DNA of 64,000 bases from Chrysemys picta bellii (GCF_011386835.1 NC_088795.1:121165434-121229433); one strand, 5' to 3'. Counted from the first letter of the stretch, positions 48,000 to 59,315 are shown. Notes: a model not told the origin generated them from the letters alone. Translations and numbers: made by a program.

Positions 48000-48600
48000 A
48001 TTGAAATGATGCCACGTCCCCTGTTAAAGAAAGATGTCCAGTGATTCCTGGGAATGGTTAATTATTATAGAGTAGGTATGAATTTTCCACCTACAAAAGC
48101 AGTGGCTTTGAGAAAACTCCTCGAAAATAAAAAATGAATGGTACTGGGGTGCAGAACAGGAGGGATCAGAGGAAGGTTTGCAACAACTATTACAAGAGTT
48201 AGTGTTGAAGTTCTATGCACCAACCAGGACTATTAAAACTTTTCAGCAGATGCTTCAAAGTCTGGGTTAGGTGCAGTGATTTTTACAGAAACACAATGAC
48301 TATTGGCAACAACTGGTATTGACACCCAAATCACTGAGCCATAAACCATGTGCACAGATTGAGAAGGTGCTTTTAAGGAGTATTGTTTGCCTGTGAGAGA
48401 TTCAATCAATATATTTATGGCCAGACAATGGATAGCAGTATTTAGCAAACTGCTAAATGACTGTACCGTAAGGATTTAAAGAATGATGATAAAGCTGCAA
48501 AAGTATGATTTGGTTGTGACCTACATGCCCAGTAAATTCATGTTTACTGTGGATGCACTTTCCAGAGCAATGATTCTCACTACAAAAGCAGAAAAGGCCT
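48000..48600 (+). pseudogene. Gypsy RNase H remnant
   Basis: FSADASKSGLGAVIF (about 48238-48282) corresponds to the start of the Ty3/Gypsy RNase H domain with its first catalytic aspartate. YDLVVTYMPSKFM and VDALSRA (up to about 48569) mark its conserved end. Stops and shifts lie between them. In an intact element this domain removes the RNA strand after reverse transcription. Confidence 0.8.
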
Positions 48601-48799
48601 TAGAGATAGAGATGTGAGCCTATGTAGAGCTGATTGTAAAAATTATATTCGTCGTTAACAAACTGCAACAAATAAGAGGGGAAACAGAGAGAGATAAAAC
48701 TTTGGGGATCCTTAAAGAAGTGATAATTAAGGAAGAAATAAGCAGTTGCTGTCCAAGTACAAGAGACTATTGGAACTGCAGAAATGAACTTACTGTGAT

Positions 48800-49596
48800 G
48801 GGGTGATTTTCAAGAGCAGCAAGGTTGTAATATCAAAATGTTACAGGAGAGCCATGATGGTCCTTTAGGAATTGACAAGTGCAAACAATGAGCATGAGAG
48901 GTGATGTATTGGCTGCGAATCAAATGCAATGTTGCTCATGCAGTAGGAAACTGCTTTTCATGCTTGAAATACAAACCATGCCAACAGGCAGAGCCGCTGA
49001 GACCTCACCCACTTCCACAAAGGCCTTATGAGTAGGTAGGCACTGACTTGTTTACCTGGCAATGAAAGGCTTATTTAACAGTCACAGATTCTCTGTATCC
49101 AGAAATTGACACACTGTGCAGTAATAGTGAGTGAGGGATAATGGCATGAAGAGAATATTTTCCAGACATGGAATTCCAGATGAAGTCTTGAGCGATAATG
49201 GGCTGTAATTTTTGCAGTGCAGATTTTAGGCCATTTAGGGATTTTTGTCACAAAACATCAAGTCCATGTTACCCCCAATCAAATGGATTTGAGGAAAGGT
49301 CTATACGGATAGTAAAGAACCTTATTAAAAAGACTTCTGACAGTGGGGGTGATTAGCATAAAGCTTCATTTGTTTACTGAAGTATGCCTCTGGAGACTGG
49401 CTCTTCTCCAGCTCAGCTGTTAATGGGAAGAAGGATCAGATCTGATTTACCAATCACTGAGAATCTGTTGAAATCTCATGACAATGAAACCATACAGAAA
49501 ATGAAAGAAAATCAGAAGTGGAAACAGAACCCTTATTTTGACAAAAGGGCCCAGATTCTCCCATCTCAGAGTGTGCCTGAAGAATTACCGCTCTAA
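48800..49596 (+). pseudogene. Gypsy integrase remnant
   Basis: The N-terminal zinc-binding part is seen as HDGPLGIDKC and, further on, CFSCLKYKPC (about 48850-48985). The catalytic core follows: VGTDLF (about 49038-49055, first aspartate), LSDNG (about 49188-49202, second aspartate) and PQSNGFEER (about 49274-49300, glutamate). The region after it, 49384-49596, contains GSSPAQLLMGRR, typical of the end of this integrase group. Stops separate these pieces. The enzyme would insert the DNA copy into the genome. Confidence 0.82.
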
Positions 49597-50097
49597 TACT
49601 TGGGGCCAAAGGGGTATCATTAACAAACAGCTGCATTCAAGGTCTTATGTAGCCCAGACAGACCAGGGGAACACATTTTGGCATAAATGAAGGGATCTAA
49701 GAGTAATCCCAGAAAGTTCCAAAACACTGACAGCGGATGTGGACTCTGGCATTTACAAATCGACTGATCATTTGTCAATGGACAAAGGAGAAACTGGCAA
49801 GCAACAGGAGAACAACTCGGACACTAAGGAAAAGCTGGCACTGAGATGATCAGAGAGGGGGATTAAACATCCTGAAAGACTCAGTCTTGATAACCTGCCT
49901 GGAGAAGGGGTATTTGAGGAACGTAAGTGGTAAAGACTCACTCCAAAGTGATGTGCTGGTAACCGCTCCTCTTTAAGTAGTTGATATGTGGAGTATATGG
50001 ATAGTAGTTTATGGAAATGTACTAGTTGGGTTGAATTAATGTCTGTGTTCTTAGCTGTTAGTTGCCTATATATAAAATTTTTCAGGTGGTGGTGGCT

Positions 50098-50110
50098 GGG
50101 AGGGAAGAGG
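50098..50110 (+). promoter_or_regulatory. Probable polypurine tract
   Basis: GGGAGGGAAGAGG lies immediately before the 3' LTR, where plus-strand synthesis is primed in LTR retrotransposons. Confidence 0.6.
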
Positions 50111-50325
50111 TAGAGATATTTGTGCAAGATTATAACTTAGAGAGGCTCCCCCCAAAGGGACAGTACTGTGACTATAGGAATTTTCAGATGTGCCCTGGAA
50201 GCAAGGGGTGTTGAGAACACAGTGTAGCTGTATATGGCAGTTCACCAGATCCTTGCTAGGTCTTTTAATACATTTTATTTCCTTCCCATTCACTGGTTTG
50301 TTTGATGAACTCTAAGATCATTACA
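50109..50325 (+). repeat. 3' LTR of the Gypsy element
   Basis: Matches the 5' LTR in the same order of words (ATTTGTGCAAGATTAT, GGCTCCC, ATAGGAATTTTCAG, GTTCACCA, AAGATCATTACA). It lacks the TG start seen at 45724. Divergence between the two copies implies an old insertion. Confidence 0.75.
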
Positions 50326-52510
50326 AGGAGGGACTCAGGATTTGGTCTGTTGATGTTAATTTCTGATGCTGCCAGTTTCACAAATAGTGGCCCAATCCTG
50401 TGCCCCCTGAAATCAGTGGGAGCTCAGTCACTGACTTCAATGAGAGCAAGAGGGAGGGCCTATTTCAATGCTTTCTTCCTTTTTCAGCTTGCTCAGTGTT
50501 ACATAAGTGAGGTGACTAGGTATCCAAACAAGCAATTAGGGTGGCTTTTTGAAAAGTGCATGAGAGAACTTCTGAAGATCATCTCCCTTTTGGGAGACCT
50601 AAGAAAATCTCCATTGGTGGCAGAGGGCAAGGAAACATTAACAGATCACAGGAATTCTACCTGTCCTTCACAGGGGAGGTGGGAACAGGTGGTTGCTCCA
50701 CAAGATGACTTTATTTAGTTCTTGTCAAAGGTGCCAAATTCACCTGAAGTTCTCTGTTCAGCCACACAGCAGGTACAGACAGTACATGCATTCCCAGTGT
50801 GCCTCCATTCTAACCTGGAGAGTTCCCTTCTGGGGCTGAAAGGTTAGTTCCAACTGTGGTGGAATTGGAGCTGCTCTGTAACTTATGAATACTATGTTGC
50901 CCTGCTTATTGGAATGTTTACTATATGAATATATTGCTTTACTTTAATAAGGCGCTGTAAGGAAAAACAAGCGGGAAGGAAAGAAGACTGCCGAAAAGTG
51001 ACTTATTTTGAGCCGAACAATTGAGAGTTAAGAGAGAATTCCAGGACAGGAAAAGGCCTGGGAACCAGAAGAGAGAGAGAAGAATCCTTCTGAAGGGAGA
51101 GGGGGCACCTGTGGGGGTGTCTGAAAAAGGTAGGTCTGGCTAGCTTACCATCAGGGGAGGTAAGAGTGTGTGTGTGTGTCATTGAACAGGTGCAGAGGGC
51201 AGGGCATGGCAACTCAGCTAGAAGGATCCAGAAACTTGCAGCACAGGGTGTGGCAGTCACCTGACATGCTCAGTAACTAGCAGTTTTTGAGGCTAGGTAG
51301 GAAATTTTCATTGTTGGCAGGTCACACCTGGCCATCCTCTGCAAGCTGAGCCAATCAGGGAGCAAGGGGAGAAAGGTTATAAATACAGGAGTTCGTCACA
51401 GACAGCCCTATGGACTCAGTGACTGATTGATGCAGGGCCAAGAGAAGTCTGCTGTGGGGGCTGGGTCCCAGTTCCTGGTCTCCTTTGGACACAGGTCAGT
51501 GCTATTCCAGCTTTATTTACTAGGGAAGCTCTCATGATCCATTAGGATCATGTCTGGTCCTGGTTTTATGGAGCTAGAGGGAAAGCTGGGGGGAGCATTT
51601 GTCACCCCTGGAGACGACAGAGCCTGTGGCAATTATGTTTAGTTATCAGCAAACTGCTCTGGACTGGGATTCTGCCTCAGAGAATGGGGCAGCACTCAGG
51701 GAGGTGAGGGCTTGTGGATTCTTGTCTGACCTACTTGGATTTATTGGGAGGAGATGGTGCCCTGCAGAGTGAGAACCTTAGAGAGATCCAGGAAATGGAT
51801 ATTTTATATGCTGATCCTGATCCCTGTTGTACTACTTTGGAATCAGGCTACAGACTTTTTTCACCAGCAACTAAGAGGACCAATCGGCTGTTAACCTGGG
51901 GGCTGGAATGCTGCTAGTTGTGGAGATCACCAGATTGTTAGTTTGCTGGCAGAGTTCTGCAGTGTTTGACCTGCCATTTCTCAAGCTGTGACGAGTCCAG
52001 GTGACATTACATCATATGGTCAGGCCATAAAGACTGAGAAATCATCCTGGAGACGAGATCAGAGAGGAATGTGTTCTGATATGTTTGCTAAAATATAGAA
52101 AATGTTGCATTGAAACCATATGTGAATGTTTGCAACAATCAAAAGGGGGAAGTCTAGATAAGGAACGTCAGTATATTTACTCTCTAAACTTTGTTTAAAA
52201 GTTATTCACGGTATTTGAAACACTACTTAAAGTATCCTATGCTATTTACAATGTGTTTTGTGTGCATTGAATTTTTGTTTTACTGAGAGAGTATAGGATG
52301 TTCTTTCTCTGATTCTGACTGAAGACTACCACCTTGCATTCATCAGTTTTACATACAATAGCCCAGACGTTTGATTCTGTATAATGCTGTCTGAAAAGAC
52401 CGAACTCTGGCTTGTGCACGAATTCAGCCACGAATTAAGCTAAGGAGAAGGAAGAAGGGGCGTGTACAGTTGTACAGAATATTGTCTGAACAGTCCCACC
52501 CTCCTGGTAC
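50326..52510. other. No gene seen; possible LTR promoter-like block
   Basis: At 51249-52000 the order TGTGGCAGTCACC, a CCAAT box (GAGCCAATCAGGG near 51349), a TATA-like GGTTATAAATACAGG near 51374 and later GTGACGAGTCC could be a further decayed LTR, but ends and duplication are not clear. A palindromic-family core lies near 50398-50445, and a short GT run near 51165-51179. Open frames carry no domains. Confidence 0.4.
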
Positions 52511-52518
52511 ATGTAGAC

Positions 52519-52801
52519 CAGTGGTACTCAGAATGAGGCTTGGAGCTGCAAGTGGCTGTTTAATGTGTCTTCTGCGGCTCTTTGCAGCACATGATATTAA
52601 AACACTGTGTGCTTTAATTATTAACCAATCAGGGTGCTTTTATAATGTTCATCAATTGTAGAATACTTGGTCAGCCATTGTGATGTGAGAATAATATATA
52701 AAAAATAGTAAATGAAACAATGAATTCACACTACTGTGGCTCTTTTGGGTAATGTTGATTGCTAACTTGTCTCCTGAACCACTGAGGTCTGGGTATCACT
52801 G
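52519..52801. mobile_element. Non-autonomous hAT element, 283 bp
   Basis: The left end CAGTGGTACTCAGAATGAGG and right end GTCTGGGTATCACTG are degraded hAT termini. Flanks ATGTAGAC (52511-52518) and ATTTAGAC (52802-52809) agree at 7 of 8 bases. The interior (CTGCGGCTCTTTGCAGC, ATGATATTAAAACACTGTG) matches a turtle repeat I recall. No coding content. Confidence 0.8.
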
Positions 52802-52996
52802 ATTTAGACCATTTAAAAATCCTCATGTTCTTTAATGCTTTGTTCCTAATTCAAAAGAATGCTTTTGTTTTAAGAAGGTTGTCTCGTCACTGCAGACCAC
52901 TGGTCAGACTCTTGAAGGGAAGAACCACAGGTGCCAGAACTCAGTTGGAGATGCTGAATAAGTGCAATTAATGCACAGGGTACTGTAGCCCAAGAC

Positions 52997-53119
52997 TAGG
53001 GTTGCCAACCCTCCAGGATTGTCCTTGAGTCTCCAGGAATTAAAGAGAAATCTTTAATTAAATATTATGTCATGTGATGAAACTTCCAGGAATACATCCA
53101 ACCAAAATTGGCAACTCTA
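52997..53119. mobile_element. Short hAT-like MITE
   Basis: The ends TAGGGTTGCCAA (52997-53008) and TTGGCAACTCTA (53108-53119) are inverted repeats with one mismatch. The flanks CCCAAGAC (52989-52996) and CTCAAGAC (53120-53127) match at 7 of 8 bases. The interior is symmetrical around TTTAATTAAA-like words, with CCTCCAGGATTG on the left and CTTCCAGGAATAC on the right. Confidence 0.8.
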
Positions 53120-54114
53120 CTCAAGACCCAGGTGGGAAAATTGGAGAATTCCACCCCAGGAGAGGGGTGGACTCAGTCCAGAAAGGGGACAGAAATGCAG
53201 CTAGCCTCTAACTGGCCCCAACTATGTCAATTCCTCTCTGCTGATGCTGTCAAAAAGGTTGCCACTTATAGTGGGGGGGTTGTGATACTTATCCTTTTGT
53301 ATGGATGCTCCTTAGTAGAGACTGGTTTCTAGCAACACTAAACTAATTTTACACAGAGCACCAAACAAGCATCAAACAAGTAACTACTTTCGGCTACAGA
53401 GAGGTGAGTGAGATTTGACCTGAGTCCTACAAGTGAAAGGTGCAATCAAGGTGTGACATTCAGGAGTGCTTGAAGGAGATTGCTCTTTGTTTCCTGGAGT
53501 GGACACATGTCATGGGACAGGGTTTCAAATTGTTACAAGCATGTTACATGGTAGAGTGTTCAGTATCTGCTGACTCCAGTGGTGATTGTTACAAAAGAGT
53601 TCTTTGTCTCATTACCTAAGCATCAGAGCCATTGTCCCTCCCCAAAAATCTATATTTCAGATCTTACCTACTGATCTGGTATTACTGAGAGACATATTAT
53701 GGCTTTGGATTAGGGCTGTCGATTAATCGCGGTTAACTCACGCGATTAACTCAAAAAAATGTATCGTGATTAATTGCAGTTTTAATTGTGCTGTTAAACA
53801 ATAGAATACCAATTGAAATGTATTAAATATATTTGGATGTTTTTCTACATTTTCAAATATATTGACTTCAGTTACAACACAGAATATGATGTGTACAATG
53901 CTCACTCTATATTACATTTGATTACAAATATTTGCACTGTAAAAATGACAAACAAAAGAAATAGTATTTTTCAATTCACCTAATACAAGTACTGTAGTGT
54001 AATCTCTTTATCGTGCAGGTGCATCTTACAAATGTAGATTTTTTTTGTTTGTTACATAACTGCACTCAATAACAAAATAATGTAAAACTTTAGAGCCTAC
54101 AAGTCCATTCAGTC

Positions 54115-54490
54115 CTATTTCTTGTTCAGCCAATCGCTAAGAGAAACAAGTTTGTTTACATTTATGGGAGATAATGCTGCCCACTTCTTATTTACAATGT
54201 CACCTGAAAGCGAGAACAGGCATTCACGTGGCACTTTTGTAGCCGGCATTGCAAGGTATTTACATGCCAGATATGCTAAACATTCATATGCCTCTTCATG
54301 CTTTGACCATTCCAGAGGACATGCTTCCAGGGGATGCTTGTTTAAAAAAAAAGGCATAAATTAAATTTTTGACTGAACTCCTTGGAGGAGAATTGTATGA
54401 CTCCTGCTCCATGGTTTTACCCACATTCTGCCATATATTATGTGTTTTGGGAGTCTTGGATGACGACCCAACATATGTTGTTTGATTTAA
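54115..54490 (-). pseudogene. hAT transposase C-terminal fragment, left arm
   Basis: Minus-strand reading gives the end of a hAT transposase: YLAMPATKVPRECLFSLSGD, then VNKKWAALSP and KLVSLSDWLNKK before a stop (54115-54357). This is the hATC dimerisation domain, with the conserved P-A-T and F-S-L-S-G-D-I-V-N-K-K pattern. Upstream sequence to about 54490 is in degraded frames. No catalytic core is present. It is an inverted partner of 54620-54952. Confidence 0.8.
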
Positions 54491-54529
54491 GAACACTTTC
54501 ACTGCAGATTTGACAAAACACAAAGAAGG

Positions 54530-55017
54530 TTCCAATATCAGATTTCTAAAGATAGCTACAGCACTCAACCCAAGGTTTAAGAATCTGAAGTGCCTTCCAA
54601 AATCTGAGAGGGACGAGGCATGGAGCATGCTTTCAGAAGTCTTAAAAGAGCAAATAGTCTGATGCGGAAACTACAGAACCCAAACCACGAAAAAAAGAAA
54701 ATCAACCTTCTGCTGGTGGCATCTGACTCAGATGATGAAAATGAACATGCATCGGTCCACACTGCTTTGGATCATTATCGAGCAGAATCCATCATCAGCA
54801 TGTACGCATGTCTTCTGGAATGGTGGTTGAAGTATGAAGGGACATATGAATCTTTAGTGCATCTGGCACGTAAATATCTTGCAACACTGGCTACAACAAT
54901 GCCATGCAAATGCCTGTTCTCACTTTCAGGTGATATTGTAAACAAGAAGTGAGCAGTATTATCTCCTGCAAATATAAAAAAAAAAACTTGTGTGAGCAAT
55001 TGGTTGAACAAGAAGTA
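54530..55017 (+). pseudogene. hAT transposase C-terminal fragment, right arm
   Basis: Plus-strand reading gives KIATALNPRFKNLKCLPKSE (about 54550-54610) and, from 54620, KKKINLLLVASDSDDENEH and ARKYLATLATTMPCKCLFSL, up to a stop at 54952 right after VNKK. Similarity to the dimerisation end continues past the stop to about 55017. It extends further upstream into the transposase than the left arm does. The catalytic DDE residues are absent, so this copy cannot encode an active enzyme. Confidence 0.8.
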
Positions 55018-55362
55018 GGACTGAGTGGACTTGTAGGGTCTAAAGTTTTACACTGTTTCATTTTTGAATGCAGTTTTTTTGTACATAATTCTATATTTGT
55101 ATGTTCAACTTTCGTGATAGAGATTGCACTACAGTACTTGTATTAGGTGAATTGAAAAATACTATGGTTTTTTACAGTGCAAATATTTGTAATAAAAAAT
55201 AAATATAAAGTGAGCACTGTACACTTCATATTCTGTGTTGTAATTGAAATCAATATATTAGAAAATGTAGAAAACATCCAAAAATATTTAAATAGAATAC
55301 CATTTATTATTGTTTAACAGTGCGATTAATTTTTTTAATCACTTGACAGCCCTACTTTGGAT

Positions 55363-56504
55363 GTAAACCAGCCTCGTGGGAAGAGAGAGTTTAGTGGTCT
55401 AAGCATCAATCTTGATAGAACTATATTACCTGGAGTCACACATTCAAATATAAGGAGCATCAACTTAGCTCATATGACTTACATTGGGGTGGGATGGTAG
55501 TTTTGATTGCAGCTGGTAGAAATATGTGAAATTCTTTTTTAAACATATTTTAAGCAAATGTATATATTTTACAAACATTTTCTGATCCTCTATTTTTAAG
55601 CCAGACCTTAAATATTGAGGCCAGATCTGGTCTGATTAAAGATACCAGGGAACTTTCAGTAAGAATAGTGGCCTACCCTGACTAACACTTTCCTTCTCCC
55701 AGGTGGTATTGGATAGTCAATACCTCTTGTACTAGCATCAGGTGCATTTCCACGATGACATATGATAGGGCCTTTCATTTTCACAGACTGTTAATGTAAA
55801 TTACTTAAAGCCTTTTTTCTGTCAAGTGTTGAAAAAGAGCAAAAGGACAAAAAACTTCCAAATTTCAATATGGGGTGAATTTTTTTCCGCGTGCCTCTTA
55901 CAGCAGCCTCTCTCCTTGTCTTTGAACTTCAATCATGCATTCTTTGAATGTCAGCTATCTGAATCCTTATCTGAGCTTTGGCCTGCTGGAGAGACTGTTT
56001 AATGGAAATGAATCTTTTCAACAAGCACACAGGGGCAGAGTCTGTTACCTTCGGTCATGTTAGCTTTCAATAATGAAGACAGGTAAACTAATCCTTTCCT
56101 TCCAGCCACTCTGCTCTGAAAATAGGCCAGGTCCCATTGGGAACAAAAGATGCTCATAGAAAAGACTATAATTAAATCACTTTAAACTGTTCTGCTCAAA
56201 TACCTCATTAAAGTTCCACTATGATCAGGTCTGGGTATTCATAGGGAAGATGTGAACAACTCATCTGATAATTATATTTTGTGAGATTCATTCTGCAAAG
56301 CAAATATTGCAGCGATTACTTATCTTTTCATTCCAAGCAGACAGCTGATTTTCTTGATGAATGACCCAAACCAATAACCACTGTAATCAATGGAGTCTTT
56401 TCACACTGACTTCAATAGGTATTGGATCAGGCCCTAAATGTTATGTTCATGGCATACACATACAGAAGATAGATACAAACATAAAATAATTTTTGGAAGG
56501 TTGC
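55363..56504. other. No gene seen; possible conserved noncoding patch
   Basis: The stretch 55930-56220 is low in obvious repeats and has a balanced composition with words such as TCAATCATGCATTCTTTGAA and GTTAGCTTTCAATAATGAAG. It is a plausible but unproven conserved noncoding element. A palindromic-family trace lies near 56370-56440. Confidence 0.4.
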
Positions 56505-56790
56505 AACATACACTACTTTATTTCTTAAAATCCAAAACCTGAACACACATGAACCAAAAACAGTGACAAAGCAGGCTGCTTCCTAAGGCATGAGAGGCAC
56601 CACTCATCCCACCTTACTCTATGCTGGCTCTTTGCAGTCTGACTGTAGAAGACCCAGATTGAATACTTCCCTACAGAACTCCCTAGTTTGCAAGGAGGAC
56701 CAGGAAACCGCTAAGCCTATGTATGCAAAAAAAGCAGAAAGAAATACCCCCCCCTTTAATCTGTAGCACAGTCTGATTGAACAAGGGGAG
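56505..56790 (-). repeat. Unclassified repeat, copy A (partner at 58460-58700)
   Basis: Shares, in order, a TTTATTTC start, GCAGGCTGCTTCCTAAGGCA, TGCTGGCTCTTTGCAG, CAGA and CAAGGAGGA with copy B. TTTATTT at the left could be a reversed polyadenylation signal, so a decayed LTR or retroposon on the minus strand is possible. I could not name the family. Confidence 0.55.
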
Positions 56791-58459
56791 AGGCCAAGCA
56801 AATTCCTTCCGTAAATTTGTAACAATTTTCTGTAGCTCTGCTAGTGTCTAATCTGATAAATCAGTTTGTAAAATCTGAAATAAATGTCCAATTCTGGATG
56901 AAAGATGACTGGAAGAACAAGCCTGTTTCATTCACACTTTTCTCCCTTTCTGCTATTAGATCTTGTGACAAGGTTTTAATTTTTGTCTTTTTTTTGTGAT
57001 GTATTTTCTCCATGTAAACCAAAAATTAATACTTATGAAACTTGCATTACAAAGTCTTAGAAAAAATGTTTGAATCTTAATCCTCATTCTTAATGCTGTA
57101 AAATCTTTGGGTTCATTGGAGTGGATTTTTTAAGACATCAACTGCTTCCCCTAGACAGGAAAATATGAGACGTCTATGGTATCTTACTAATTTTCTGACT
57201 CAGTCTGATTGCAAAATCAATTTCATTCTTAGTCATCAGCTGAAACCATCACTCTGTGCCCCATACCAAGGTTGTGCATCTCATTCAAATGCCAAAGAGA
57301 ACCGGACTTGGTAATATAACAGCCTTGCTCCCTGATATCATGCCAAATAACTGATTGTGTTTGTTTTTTAAGATGATGCGCAGTGTAAGCATTATGAATT
57401 TCTGAGAATGCTCTTGTTAATGATGATGATGATGATTTAAAGTTCAGTGAGCTCCATACTGAGATGGGAAGAAGATGCATCATCCCAGCCAGAGCTCCAG
57501 GAGGTGTTTTACCTCAGGTAGGCACAATTTCCTAAGAAGCCTGTGTGAATCACCACTGTTGTGCCATCCATTGACAGGCTGCATGTTGAACTGCCTCCAA
57601 ATCTGGCCCGCTCTATAGTGAATGACGGGAAGCCACAGCTACACTTCTCAGAAATCCTTGTTTGCTATGCAGAGCTAGCACCCCTAACTCAGAGTAGTCT
57701 TTGCACATAGAGGACTACAACTTTGTATGGCCTCTGCTTAGGGCACAAAGGGAGAAGAGATTCCCTGCTCCACATATACACATGCTTGTAGGGGTTAGAT
57801 GCAATCTTATCCAACGTGTCATTCCTGGCATTAAAGAATATTTTAAAGGTCTTGGTTGGTTAGTCTAGGACTGAGTAGCACTTTCTCACTATTCACATGA
57901 GCAAGTAAAGTGACTATTACAGGACAAACTCTATAGTCAGAGACAACTAGGCAACACCGTATATACTTCTGAGGAAATAGCTCATAGTTAATAGTTCAAT
58001 ACCTAAGTGAGGTAAGAGAACCAAAGAGGAGAAAAAATGTGGGGGAGGGAGAAGATGCTAAGAACTGAAAATCCAAAGGGAAACAGATTAGAATGTGAAA
58101 TAAACACTCAAAAGTATGACAGAGAATTAGAGAGGAGACAGAAGGATTTGACTAAAGGGGAAAGAAAGAATTGGAAAAACAGAGGCAGATTTCATTTTCT
58201 TTTCTTTTTTACTGTGTATATATAACATAACTCCAACTTTTTTTTTAAATTCAGCTGATCTTCCCTCGCCGATGCTACCACTAGGAATTTATCAAAGAGT
58301 TTGATTACTATGTGCCCAACAGCTTTTTTTTGTTTGTTTGTTTGTTTTGTTTATTAATTTGGGTGGGACAATGTTTTGATCACTCTTAGTGTGATTCCTA
58401 TTGTTATGTTCACAGCATCCACCTGGAGGAGTTATATAAAAACATATATACTCCTGAAG
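56791..58459. other. No gene seen; GTTT tract at 58330-58352
   Basis: A short GAT run lies at about 57420-57436 and a (GTTT)n tract at 58330-58352. Frames are short. Nothing else was recognised. Confidence 0.5.
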
Positions 58460-58700
58460 GGAAGTTGCAACTGTTTTATTTCCTAGAGTTCAGAGTGATC
58501 ACACAAGAAACCAAAGGCAGAAAGAAAGCAGGCTGCTTTCTAAGGCAGCAAGGTACATACAACTCCCCCCACTTTGCTTTAAGTTGGCTCTTTCCAGACT
58601 CACATACTTTGCTACAGAGCCCCAAGGAGGAGGAAATATCCCCACTCTTAAAGTAATAGCTCACCATTCTAACACAGTCCTCACGACACCACACCTCTCG
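58460..58700 (-). repeat. Unclassified repeat, copy B (partner at 56505-56790)
   Basis: TTTTATTTCCTAGAG, GCAGGCTGCTTTCTAAGGCA, TTGGCTCTTTCCAGACT and CCCCAAGGAGGAGG align with copy A in the same orientation. The two copies lie about 1.9 kb apart and differ by many substitutions, so they are either two old insertions of one family or an old local duplication. Confidence 0.55.
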
Positions 58701-58884
58701 ACCACTGCTAATGGATAAGAGCTAGGCATGTGGCAAGCTACACCGTGCTCAACTACTATGTGAAAAACATGCTCAGATTATCATTACTTCACTTTAACTC
58801 CTCCCCCAGACCCACCCATTTGTTGCTTTCATCCACCTGTTGTATTTTGTCCTTAACCAGTGCCACAACCCTGCAATGACTGAT

Positions 58885-58985
58885 ACATGCTCTTATCTTT
58901 ACGCACTGAGCAGTTCCATTAAAATTGAGATTATTGAGTGTGTAAATATTAAGCATGAACTTAAATCTTGGTAGGATTGGGACTC
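58885..58985. repeat. Small palindromic interspersed repeat
   Basis: GCTCTTATCTTTACGCACTG on the left faces GTGTGTAAATATTAAGCATG on the right around TTCCATTAAAATTGAGATTA, and it ends GGTAGGATTGGGAC. This is the type with complementary TTAAGCATG and CTTTACGCA words, as at 63345-63475. Confidence 0.5.
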
Positions 58986-59021
58986 AAACTTGTAAATTCT
59001 CCCTTTTTACCACATGTCTGA

Positions 59022-59095
59022 ACAGCTCCTAGCACTCTGGGGCCATGATCCTTGATTGGAGCCTCTAGACACTACTGTATTGCATACATGAATAT
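59022..59095 (+). mobile_element. L3/CR1-group LINE tail fragment
   Basis: CAGCTCCTAGCACTCTGGGG, CCTTGATTGGAGCCTCTAGA and CACTACTGTATTGCATACAT follow the 3' tail order seen at 26455-26526 and 60860-60985. Confidence 0.55.
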
Positions 59096-59315
59096 CATGA
59101 AATCTGAAGAGATGACTGACCTGCCTTCCCCTGGGACACTGAATCCTGTTCTCCCAATCATGTTTTCCAGATTGCCTCTCCTCTATGCTAACTGATTTTG
59201 GATGCCTCATTTTCTGGGTGTGAGACATGAGACACTGTAGCCTGATATATGTGCTAGTGTACCTCCCCCCTTCCTTCACAATTTCTTCAGAGAACAATGG
59301 TTAGCCACCTTCCCA

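Larger units (their letters stand above)
45724..50325 (+). mobile_element. Ty3/Gypsy LTR retrotransposon, degenerate
   Basis: Two similar LTRs of about 215 bp (45724-45938 and 50109-50325) enclose about 4.2 kb with gag, protease, reverse transcriptase, RNase H and integrase remnants in the standard Ty3/Gypsy order. A primer-binding-like word follows the first LTR and a purine tract precedes the second. All genes carry stops and frame changes. I see no obvious target duplication and no envelope-like region after integrase. The whole resembles a typical vertebrate Gypsy family rather than an infectious retrovirus. Confidence 0.9.
53711..55354. mobile_element. Foldback hAT element with two opposed transposase 3' ends
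   Basis: The ends TAGGGCTGTC (53711-53720) and GACAGCCCTA (55345-55354) are perfect inverted repeats, and CTTTGGAT flanks both sides (53703-53710 and 55355-55362), a perfect 8-bp duplication. Arms of roughly 550-600 bp (53711 to about 54320 and about 54800 to 55354) are inverted copies at about 80% identity by eye. They share GTATTTTTCAATTCACCTAA and TGCAAATATTTGTA-type words in opposite orientation. Each arm contains the C-terminal hAT dimerisation region. The junction of the two halves lies near 54490-54530. Confidence 0.9.

Noticed and set aside
50302..50718. 138-codon frame after the Gypsy 3' LTR, considered as an envelope-like gene
   Set aside because: It starts inside the LTR, has no signal peptide or transmembrane pattern, and lies outside the element.
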